A DNA stretch of 64,000 nt, taken from Platerodrilus igneus. Its lineage: Eukaryota > Arthropoda > Insecta > Coleoptera > Lycidae. Both the position numbers and the translations under genes were made by a program. The DNA lies in assembly GCA_036346225.1 (NCBI GenBank), contig JARFIW010001491.1, forward strand, positions 930,001-994,000. Direction: 5' to 3'. Under the pieces are notes generated by a model. The model ran no database searches. It saw nothing but the letters and a program-made list of their open reading frames with translations, and had not been told where the DNA came from. Below, piece by piece: positions 40,301-53,036 of this stretch (position 1 is the first letter of the stretch; every line of letters starts with the position of its first letter).

Positions 40301-43300
40301 CATTTATATTATAAACTATTTTTCTATCTTCTTGTGAGTCGGACACACCAATACTATGATTTTTACTAGGTAAGGCTTTATTCTTAAAGTTGTTACTTCC
40401 AATAGACCCACGGAGCGTCACAATATTCGCGGTTTAGTCTAGGAATTACCCCAAGGGTGAGCAATGAGAATGGGCATGGATGTAAAGTAAACTCGACTAT
40501 AAATAGGGATAAAAAAAGGGAAGTTGAGCGCCACTGCATCTATATGGACGATAAATATCTAAAGTATCCTGTGAGAAGATGCAGAAACACATAGGCTATG
40601 ATAACTACCTAAAAAATATAAATTAAACAAAACAACGTTGCTGGAAACCTCTCGATAGTAGATACTTCAATTCCTGTTGTGAAGATCCTGAAACACAATA
40701 GTACACAATAAATTTTAATCGAAAGACCACCATTTCTGCCTTATTAAAGAAATACAACGTAATTCGTTAGTTAAACAGCATGAAATCACCACTCTAAAAA
40801 TGTTATGCCTAAAAATGAGTTTAAAAAAATCCTTGTCATCACTTATATAACATAACTCTGCATAAAAGTCTCTCAATTTTCATTATTCAAATTTTTATCT
40901 GTTCGAGTGGCAATGTCATTATATTAAATACTCATAAATAAAAAGACTTAGTACTTTGAATCAAAATATAATTTAAAATAACTCTTTTCTTTCTTTCTTG
41001 TATATGTTAACAAAAATCTCAAGAATATTATTCAAAAGTAAAATCATTCTTTTAATATGAAATAAGGATTCATAACTTTCCTCGTTAAATAATGAAATTT
41101 TGATATTTAGAACTATTTTGAAAAAATAAAAAACTTATAGTAATCCCCAATTGACAGATCTGTTATATTTGGTTCACAATAATTTTTAAATAAATAGTTT
41201 ACATAGTATTTGTTACGGAAATAGTGTTTGAAATCAGAAAAATTAAATAAATTTAAATAATCTAGTTTGACATGGTACAGGAATGACACAATAACCCTAC
41301 TAATCATCAGACATAGTATTATTAGATAAGGTTTGCTAGAATTGGACTTTATAAACTTTTTATAAAGGCTACATGCGTGCTTCACATGCATTCCTAAATA
41401 TTTCAACTTACATCTAAGGTTTCTCTTCTTGTTTTCAGACTTTAATTTCGACAACAAAACAAGGAAATGAATTTGATATGCAACTATCGAAACATGATTA
41501 CTCTTACGATTCTTTAAATTAGATATTAAATGCAAAATTTGCACTTTCACTAAATGTAATCCTTCAAACAACTTTACGAGTATTTCTAAAAGTATATGGT
41601 CTTGGTATTAATGATGCAAACATAACTACACACGAATTGAAACACTCACTGGAAAGCGATTCCTGCATTCATTAGGGCTGTGAATACCTGAATTTCATAC
41701 GTATGACAACAACTCCAACTCCATAAAAATTTTCCAGCCAAAAGCTTACGTCATGTTTTCTACTAGATGAACACCATATGGGTGACTAAAATTTATTCAT
41801 TATCCCTCGATGTGGTCATGTTTTTCTACTAAATACACACTAGATCGGCGACCTCCAATTCTGTTTATTACTAAAATTTATTCATTATCCCTCGATGTGT
41901 GTTAATGGATTTTGATGTTAATCACCACATTGTCATTTTATTCTCGTTCAGGTCGCCTGTGCGGAATCCGAGAAAAAGTTCCAATCTCGGCCCGCTCCAG
42001 GGTAACCGTGAACCCCTCCTCGAGCTAAATGGAATTGCGGAGGCACCAGACGGCACGTAAAAATGCCATCGTCCTCTTCTGCACTTAACAACAGCTCTGT
42101 ACTCGTACAAAATGGCGAGTTTCCTTTCGATACTGTCTATTTAATAGAACAGCTGATGTCGGCAGCGTCACTTCTTGACACTCTGCGCAAGCATTATATT
42201 GACTCGACAATCCTACAAAGTGAATGCAAACGCCTATGAATTAGGCAACACAAATGATTGGCTTATAAAATAACTTTACGAGTATCTCTAAAATATTTGC
42301 TATAATCGAATAAATTATTACGGTAAATCTAAAGCAAACTAGATGATAATAACAATCACTTCTATTATGAAATTGTTTATTTTGAGGTTAATATGCAAAA
42401 CAAAAGAATGAGATAACAAATAGAAACGACTTTAAAGTTCGATACCACAAAATTTATATTTGTTACAATATGCTATGGGAAAAATTCAAAAGGAAGGAAT
42501 ATGAGTGCTGCATGAGTTGACCGAGAGACAAACGATAAATCGAAATGCCACTTTCGACACTTTGCTTTTGTGGCACGAAAGATAGTTTTCTGCATCGAAT
42601 TGTTACTGACGACAAAAAGTGAACATATTACAAGTATCCCAAATGCAAACATTATGACTTTTTCCTGTTGAAGCATCAACTTCGATGGCACGGCCAAATT
42701 ACTTTGGAAAAAAGACAATGCTCTGTGTTTGGTGGGACCAGAAAGGAATCGTGTACCATGAGTCGCTGAAACAGGCCAAAACTGCCAATAGACATTGCTG
42801 CCGGCAATATCTGATCAATTCCAACCATGCATTGCTCGATAAATTACCACAATTAAACACTAGACACGAAGCAGTGATATTGCAGCATGGCCACAGTTCG
42901 TGCTACTGATCCCACCGTATTCGCAAGACCTGGCTCTTTCTGATTATCATTCGTTCTGGGTGATGGCACATGACTTGGATGGACTACACTTGGCCAATTT
43001 CGAAGAAGTGCAAATTGGTTGGTTGCATGATTTCTGTCCAAAGACGTATCGTTTTATTGTTGCGGTATTCATGTATTGTCAGAGCGATGGCAAACATAAG
43101 AAACAAACAAGGGATATTATTTCTCTTAAAATTTTCTATTTTTCATTGATAAAAAAAACAACTTAATTACACACCTCGTAATTAACATACACTAAATTAC
43201 AAATTAGTGAGTACATTCTTTTTTATGGCACGTACTGAGTTTAGGAGAATGTCTGTGTTATTTTAGACAGAAGCATAGTTCATACACATCTGATGCAGAG

Positions 43301-46300
43301 AAAATTTTAGTACATTGGTGCAGGGTAGGAGATTATGGAATGTCGAGGGATTGAGGGAAGATAGCGAAGTACAGTGAAAGTAATTTTACACAATCAACGG
43401 GTTCGGAAAAAAAAAACGAGCAGTAGAATTTTTAAAAACCTTCTCTGTATGCTATCAATAAGGTGTATATGTATAAAACACGGAACCAAATACAAATTGA
43501 TTTGGAGGTTAAGCATTTGGTAATTAAAATTGTACTACTACCAACGTTCAAAACTTAACAATTATGGTCAGACAAACAATGTCTAAAAGACATTATCGAT
43601 TTAAGTATGTTTTTGACTTACTTAGTTGGTTGATGACCACCAATCAACGTTTTCTGATCTCACTAAAACCGGCGTTAACTTATAAGTCAAATGTACGGTT
43701 TTGTATAACCTGCAAGTACATTAGTGAAGTTCCAACGTTATATTAACATCATATGGAGGTAGAGTTTATACTTGAGTATATAAGGTATAGAGCGACCACA
43801 ATTTCTAGCACTAACGACATCAGAGTGAGTAAAACAGTAGTAGGTAGTTGGTAAAACGTAACTTAGAGAGAAAACCTAAGCACAATTAAACAGCGGGTAA
43901 TTTCAGTTATTTTGACGTTGACAAACATAATGAACTAGCTTTTATAAAAACTTTTTTATTTTACTTGAAACTCGAAGTTATGTATTTCTTCATTTAAGAA
44001 TGCAACTAATAAATTGTTTATTTCTTTCTACTTCCCACAGGATTATGTTCCAAACTAATTTGTTTGTGTATGCCTTAAAAAAATTATGTGATTTCAAACA
44101 TTCACTGTTTTAACCACGTATAAGTATTTTATTGCTTATAGTTCGTTTTATAATTGTACAAGCAAATTTATCCCTATTCTCTGTGTTTTTTCAAATTATT
44201 GATTGTTTAATCTATGTTTCTAATTTTTATGCCAAAGGCCTTGAATTTCACTAGTGGATTGTTAACCTTTAATTATTTTTTATTGAATGTATAATAATTT
44301 TGTAACTGATTTTAATATCCAATAGTTCATATATCGTTTATTTTTAGGATGCTGCATATGTACTATGTCTTGATACAGTATCTATAAACTCCTCAGTATA
44401 TATGCATGTTTCAAAACCTCCAAAGGAAGGCTCACCAGCATCTTTATTTTACAGTGGCTTAAAAACAGCTGCCAGTCATTATCCTAACATAACAGTGGAT
44501 GCAGTTCACAAAAAAATTAATTTAGCTGAGGATGTTTTGGCATGGGAACATGAACGTTATAGTATACGTCGTTTGCCTGCTTTTACAATATCATCTTTAA
44601 GAACTCATCGTGACTCAATTAAAAGTACTATAATTGACACAAAAAAAGGTGTTGACATGGCTAAGTTGATAGGAAATACACAGTTGGTTGTAGAAGCTTT
44701 AGCTACTCATATTTATAATACATCTGGCAGAGAAATTTTTTCACAACGTTTGGTAAGTTGTACAGTTAGAAATATTATTAACACAGCTAATTTTTAGAAA
44801 GTGGAAAGAGCAAGTTTAGAAGGTTGGTTGTCATTTATAAGTTCCGAACCACGAGCCGCACAATTGCTATGTACTAAGGATAATGGTTTAGTGTACTACC
44901 TTCAAAACATGTTTAATAAATACCTTAGAGATGTGCGTGTGACATATGCTACACCTGACAAAAGAGATCCTGATTTTATGTTTTATGAAGTTACTGAATC
45001 TACGGTTAATGTTTATCAGTAAGTTGCACACATAAAGTAAGCAGCAAAATGAAATTTGGGCATAGTTCATGTTTAAAGCTGACAAGGAGTGCTAGATAGC
45101 GAAGTATCAGTTGTTGAAGTAAAAGATATACATAGAAGGAAATATTATAAAACAATTATAAGCCATCATCATTTTGTTTTCGACCTTACTTAAGGTCGGT
45201 TTGACACAGCTCTAACTTCTTTTTTATTCTGTGCTAATCTAAAAAGCTCTACATACCCTTCACAACCTAAATTTTTAATAATTTGACTAATATAGTTCTA
45301 TCTTTTTCTTATCCACCTGGCTCTACATAGATACTAGCAACCTGATGGTTGTTAAAGAACTCTAACATGTTTACATGATTACCATTTATAAGGAAATGAA
45401 ATATAACCTGGTTATCCGCTTTAAAAAAAAGGAAAAGTGTTAAATTATATGTTATGGTAAGGCTTAAGCAACAAATCGCTACCAACATGCCAGACCGCTA
45501 ACTAATTGTGAGTTATGTCATGGTGACATTTAGTTAACTGATTTTTTTTTTGTTTTCGAACTTACTTAAAGCCGGTTTGACGCAGCTCTAAATTCTTGTC
45601 TATTCTGAGCTAGTCTAAAAAGGTCTGCATACCCTTCACAACCTAAATCTCTAATAATTTGACTAATATAGCTTTGTCTAGGGCTTCCTACTCTATTTTT
45701 ATTTGGTAGTCTATAATCTAAGACTTTACTAAATAGTCTCTCATGTCTTAACTGGTGCCCTATCATTCTATCTCTCCTGACCTTCAATTGTTTCCACATA
45801 CAGGGTTCCTCACCTATCCTTCTATAAACTTCCTCGTTTGTTACTCTATCTGTCCAACTAATCTTTAACATTCTCCTATAACACCAGATGGGTCAAAATA
45901 ATATGGCTTTAAAATGAAACTGAACCTATCTTACATTCTCTAGTTAAATTATTGTCATTCATTACACACACTTAACACAATGATGACATAACCTCATTTT
46001 ATCTCTTGGGATAAATAACGTTTTCGGAATTTAAGTTGATTTTAAAGCTTAGTTACAGTTTAATCCGATTAATTACATATTTTGTAGTTCATTTGAAATT
46101 TTCTTAAACAAATTGAAATGGAATCGTTATAAAATTTGAACTGCAATTTAAGCTTATCTTTTACCTAATTAAAATTGGAAAATATTTTCTTCTAATGTTA
46201 ATCTCCGAGTAAATCTGCAAGCAACAAAGTATTTCCGTATCCTTAAGTGTTATTTTCTTATTTTGGTAGAACTTGCTTTGTATTATGTATGCTTTGTATA

Positions 46301-49300
46301 TAATTTAAATATAGGTTTGAGATTTCAAAGACCATAGGTAAAATTTACTTCGAGTAGCAGAAACAACAATTATATAAGATATTAGTGATAAAGTTTTGTT
46401 TAAATTATATTAATTTTTTGAATAATATATAAAATATTTTAGCACGGTATTATAATAAAAGCTGTTTTTCAATAACAGCAGTTCGTTATTATCAACCAAT
46501 TACTCTTCTGTCCAATGCTTGTAGCTACAGTGAAATTCTAAAGCACTCGAAAATTTATTTCAAGCTAGTCGCTAACAGTGCACAACTACTTAAAGTTACA
46601 ATGTTATCTTCTTAATTACTAGCAAAGCTCTATAATTAACTATCGAAGCATTAAGTGGTAGTTTATATCAATCACTACAATAATTTATATCACACAGAGC
46701 GACTGTGTTAACAGTAATTTATTTCATATCACGACTTTATATGTCAAGACTTGAATAACAACTAGTATTATAATAAAAGCTTGAATTAGAACTAAACTAA
46801 AACTGTCCAATGGGCAATTTCTATGCCTACTTCTATTGTTCTAGATCATTCTAAGAATGCACCAGAATTTTGAAAGTAACTTGTAGCAGGCTCCTATTGT
46901 AAGCTTAATAAAGTTCATAAATAGTACCTTTTGTAAACTGTCGATCAAGTTCATCTGAAGATGTCACACCAATGGTAAACTAACCAATGCCTCATTACAG
47001 TATTTTATACAAAAAGTGCTGTATTCATGTGATTATGGAATTATTATGTTAAAGACTTTATTATACACATACTCACACACATGTTAATTGTTGCTTATTA
47101 GAAATGTGCAACACACCACTGTACTATAGTATGTTAGTTATCATGCAATATTTGTGTAGCCAGATGTTTGTGGAATGTTAACACACATCATGCATGACCC
47201 GAAAAGGTGGGTAGGAATCGACAGAAATTAATTAGTTTTGATTTGCCTTGAAACGGCGGGGACCTGGTAACAATATAAGGATGCGTCAGCTAAATGCAGT
47301 GGTGTGGGAATCGGTTCCTATAGAAAGAACTGTAAAAAAAGTAGGAAAATTAAAAACAAAGAAAGAAAAAATTAATAAAATGGCTGAAATACAAACACAA
47401 CCACGTTTTTAAATCACTTAGCCTGAAAGACTTTTTCTACTTGTCATAATTCAGGTCCACCAAACCATCCATGTTCTTATATGGAAGACATTTATTCCGC
47501 ATACAACTCCTTTGCTTCGATATTCTATATTTATGGTGTTATACATTACCTTTCTTTCAAATGTCTTTAAACATATTTAGTTTTTGTCAAATTAAACAAA
47601 ATTGAAATATAAAATTCTGTTCCAAATCAGGTTCTATCAATGGGGTAGCTTGTTACCTGTAAGACAAGTGGGCCAGTAAGAAAAGAATGCCACACTAATA
47701 CAGTATTCATATTTACTATTCCATCCTTATCCTTACATCGACACAGGACAGCTGTACCCGATTCACATCAACTTTCGTGGCTCCCAAAAATCACAACATA
47801 ATTTGTGGCACCCAACAATTAGGCAGCCGAGTCACAATATATATGAATTGCAGTGGAACTTTGCTCTAGCTCAGTCTTTTCTCAAAAAACATTTGAGGAT
47901 TTTATTTATTTTCCAAAAATCGTCATAAATCTCAAAAAAAATAATATAATTTCTTACCCAGATTCTGCTTCCATCAACTTAATTACTTCAACAGCTCCCT
48001 GGCTAGCTCAGATGGACCTCCTCTTGGATACCTAGATTCACTATCATACTCTTTATCGTTCACGCACACTCCCAATAAAACCACAAAATAATACAACAAT
48101 CATACAATATTTATGTACCACTATTTACAAATAAAACTTCAAGATTATTTACATTTCGGTGCTCAAGTTACACATCAATAAATTCTATTTTTGTAAAGTC
48201 CAGTATTTTAACTAGAAATATTAAACACATTGAATGTAGCCGGAGTAAATGGGCCCTGAATAATACCTTATTTTTCGTTCTTTATTTATAATTAATTTTA
48301 ATTAGGACACTCTGGCGTATGGTGAGCTCATTATAACCCAGTTTTTTGTATGATTAATGTATGCTTTTTACTTAGCATACGCTTACTGCAAACAAAAAAC
48401 CCATGTACTCGTAACAATAAAAATGTAAATTCCTGATGGAACATTAATAAGCTTTATATACACCTTTAGATTTATATTTAAATACCATAATAAAAGTTAG
48501 TTATGCGTATTATTTTTAATACGCAAAATAATGCAAAATACCTACATAGTTCACTCTCGCACATCACCACAATCTTCATAGTTTATAAAAACAACAAATT
48601 CAAAAGCGTTACTTGGAATTTCTTGAAGATCTCTACTCCGTTGACGAAGCCGTTAAGTTGTTTTCGCTCTCGGTTTCGTGGTTCTGCTCTGCTGGCCGCT
48701 TCTAGCTATTTGTAGATGAACACCATCTAAGTTGTGCTGCATGCTCTGCCTTCACGATGCATCCAAATCCAAATTTATTACACTTCTTTCATAATTGCGT
48801 ACTTTAGTTTAATTTAATTTACGTTTCATTACTTCACTTCACAAGCTTGTTTAAAATAAATGTTGCACCTCAATAAAATTTAGACTCGACACTATCTGCG
48901 GTTCAAAATTATGAGGCCAACACTGTACTATTTAATTTAAAATAATTGTATATACTTACAAGCTCGTGGTAAATTTCTGTTCGTAGTCTGAAGCGATGAA
49001 AGTACTAAGAGAACGAAGTTAAAAGAGAGCGATGCTAATTCTTTTAGAGTATTTATACACTTCGAATGTAACCTCTCCAAACCCTCCTAACGCGAAACAT
49101 TTAATTAAACTAATTCGTTCTTCAAATTTTGGTTCAACCGTTTTCGAAATCTTCGAAATTTAACTTGTTGTTCTTATATTTTCCGAAAAGCCCGCATTCA
49201 AATTTTCCCGTGTTTGTCTGTTATACTACTAACTATATAGACCAATAAGATATTCAATGACGTCTTGAAATCCCGCCTGTATTAACGCTATTCCTCTCAT

Positions 49301-52300
49301 GCATATTCTATGTTTCCTTCTAACCTTGTTTGAGTGGTAGAAATCGATATTACTGTCCACGTTTCAAACTAACCCATGTGGACTGAATACGTGCGTTTTG
49401 AAGTGAACTGTTATTATGCCTGTCTCATTCCGAAGCATTAATCGTCTATCCTTTCTGTGCTTTAAGGAAACTTTTAGTTAACATTTACGCGAACCGTCCG
49501 ACCGTTTACCCGATATACTTTGAATACTGTCTTTTATCTACACAAATAAGGGGAACCTGACATTTCCAAAACCTGCAGGTGTTCAATTAACAAACGTTTT
49601 AACACAACATTTCTAGGAGGTTGCGTTTCAAGGTATTTTATATTCAACGGCTGTTTGTTTGTTAGCAAGGCGTTTCACCTTGGTATTATCGATTTTTCAT
49701 GCTTTTATGCGTATTAGACGTAATTACCCGTTCAATTAAACTCAATTAAATTAATTAATAATTTGCATTGGTTTCTCCAATTTATTTTCTTTACGAACCT
49801 AACTAAATTTTAATCACTAGTTGTAAAATTATGGTAATACTTGTTACTTTAAAATGAACTAAATGAAATAAATTTCGCACGTAAATTCTGGTTGTTTCCT
49901 CTATACAGGGTTTTTGAAATTGCCTACGGAGTTTACTGGTTTGTTGACTCGAGCACCACCATTGGACGTCATTATTGCTATGAGGTTCTTTGCTGAAATA
50001 GGCCGGATCACTAATTTGAGCCCCACTATTGGGTCGACATTATTGGTCTGTAAATAAAGTTGGATTGAAGCCCCGCGCTTGGGCTGCCATTATTGGTGTG
50101 AGGTTACCTCTGGATTAAACTCCTGTAGACTTACTTTCGACATCAATTCTCTGTTTATCTTCTGAAGATGCTCTTGCTTTTGGACGCCAAACTTCCAGCT
50201 TTTTGCACTGCTCCAAAATGCTGCTTCCTCAGGGATATACACCACGGCTTCTCAGTTGCTCTCTGAAATTACTACCCTACTATTTGATGAAAGAAAACTC
50301 GACTACAAAATGTTATCACAATTTATTCTAACAGAAAATTCAATACCAAAAAATTTTTCTTATTATTATTGATTTAACCATAGATTACATAACAACCATT
50401 CTCACTTTAAAATAATTCCTTTTAAAACACATATTTCGATATTTACTTATTTTTATCTATAACTATTGAAAATAACTGGGCTTAACCATAAACCTTACTT
50501 TAAATCCCTGGTTTAATAAGAGCTTATAGTAAACCTTTTTGTACATGTGTACTATAGTTCTCGCACTAAAAATCACATATTACCCGTTTACTTTTTACAT
50601 AAGCAGATATTACACAATCATTTTATAATACAAATTTCTACATAAACATATTTTCAAATAATTCATTATAAATATTAAATAATCAATTCTTTTGTCCAGA
50701 GAATTCAACAAAATACACCCCAAAAAGCACAGAATGTCATAACACCAAATAATCACAAAAGACAAATGTTTTTACAAAAATCAGTTACCTGGAATGTTGC
50801 ACAAACAGGTATCTGCCATTAAACCATCGCCGATGTACCCCCTATCAACGACTGCATGTACAGGAATCACCCCAAGTTGACTCACACCATCTGGGACAGC
50901 AATCATCTCTCCAAATTTCTATTCATCCAATCTACAGTAACTTCAATCCTCCATATATCTGCTAAGTTACAACAACATCCACTACTCCATTTAAGTGCTC
51001 AACAAGAACCAATAACCAAAATAAGAAAGTAATCTCTACTTACAGTTCAGCATGCTTCGCTTTTTCAAAATATATTTTATAAAATTTAAAACTATTTCAA
51101 CATTACACCAACTTGTGCATGTTTAAATGATTTCAATTAAAATATCAAACTCACTTGTCGCTTTAACTCATTTACTAATGTTGTTCGAAGCTTGGATGAA
51201 AATTGTCTGAGAGCTTCTCACCGCTTCCCAGTGGTTTATATAGACCAAAAATGCCCCCCAGAATAGTTTCACTTCCTAAAACACACCACCACCACAAACA
51301 AAGCTTTATTTGTAAATTTGTACAACGGTCAACACAATTTCAAAAACAATATGTACAAACAACGCTCAACTGTCGTCGATTCTCAAAATCCTATCGTTAC
51401 CTTAAGCATTTCTTTGGAAAATTGGCAGTCGTATGCCAACCGTCTAGAAAATTTAAGAATTTTGAACACAAAATAAATGCTTTACTTCGAAAATCTAACT
51501 AAATTTTACAATGGCTATCGAATTCGTTGAAGTCTCTCGTCAACTGACACAAACACAAGCATCTAAAACATTTCTCTCGAATATGCATATATACGGTCAC
51601 CTCGCTCTAACTTACATACGAAAATGTTCTGTCTTCTATTTTGTACCCTTCCTATAATTTCTAGGTCTATTACCAGTTTATTGTATCCTTGTCTAACCTG
51701 TATTTTATATCTCTTTTCTTTTATATTCCCTGTTTACAAGTACAATAATATCATAACAACATCTACCCTCTCATCAGTATCGTCTATCCCCTTTCTATGT
51801 ATGAAGTCCAACCAACTATCTCCGTTTCTCATATACCCTTTATATTAGTCCTTGTAGAAGTCAACCACTCCACATTTTACACCTAATACGCTGCGTCTCT
51901 CTTCTATTTTTCCTTGTTTCCCTTAGTCGCTTCAAAGTCAACGGACACCTAAATTTTATCTCATTTTAATACATGCTAAAACACGGCCTCTCTATCTAAT
52001 ATCATCCATACTCGTATTCAACCTTCAACGCCCTACCTCAAATAGACTTGTTCATTTATAACGATCCTTTAAGTAGAAATCCCTGACAATTATCTTCCAT
52101 CTTTTAAATTAATATCAACATATTTTCAACGTTCAACTTTTACTAGAAATGTTTTCTTTGCTTGCACGGTCTTTCTTCCAAACTTTGGCTGTTATAAGTT
52201 GTTTATCGACAGCACTTTCCTATCTTATGCTATCCTTTTGCAAGGTTAACCAATGTCAAGGTTTGATACTACACTATGCTAAATTATGTACACTATGCAA

Positions 52301-52979
52301 TTAAACAATTCACCCTCCTACATTATTGATTTTCACTATATACTGAATCTGAAAACTTTCAGATTAATAAACCTACAAGCTACTTCTTTAAGATACAAGT
52401 CTTTACACTACACTTTACGGAACTACATTTCCTACCTAATATTTGTAATTAATATTTACAGTTATGTAACAACGACGCAAAATTACCCGTAAAGTTTATT
52501 GTAAATTCCTATACTATCGTTTTGAAAAACGTCTTAAATTTTAATTGACTTGTATATTCATGGGGTACCCTGCCATAAATAATTATCTGACTTATCTAAC
52601 GTGTATTATAACCTATAAATCCACAGAAATATATATATTATATATTACTTATTTGTTTTTATTACGAACTGAAAAAAAATCTTAATTTTTGACTAACCAG
52701 CCTATTCAAAGTATGCACATGTAAAATTTTTTTAATATTTGACATTTAATGTCAACGTCAACGTTACAAGCTGTTAAATAGTTTTAGTTATTAGTTAATA
52801 ATCTTTAAATTTATATAGAATCCACATTAATGTATATAACACATAATTGTAAAGTTATAGCTGTTTTCACTCCTTTTAGCACATGATTAAGGGTAAAAAA
52901 TACCCAAACGTAGTGATAAATAAATGGATATATAGTATATAATTTTTTACGAAAGCATCCCAAAACTAACACCGAGTTA

Positions 52980-53036
<57 letters not shown>

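Noticed and set aside
41113..41571. A 152-residue protein-coding gene
   Set aside because: Low-complexity Leu/Tyr/Lys-rich product in AT-rich intron sequence, no known domain, no splice or homology support; listed only as an unassigned frame.
45019..45022. TAA directly after exon 6 as the end of nicalin
   Set aside because: It lies inside a GTAAGT donor, and a terminal exon at 54,406-54,556 supplies the conserved C-terminal membrane segment in the right phase.
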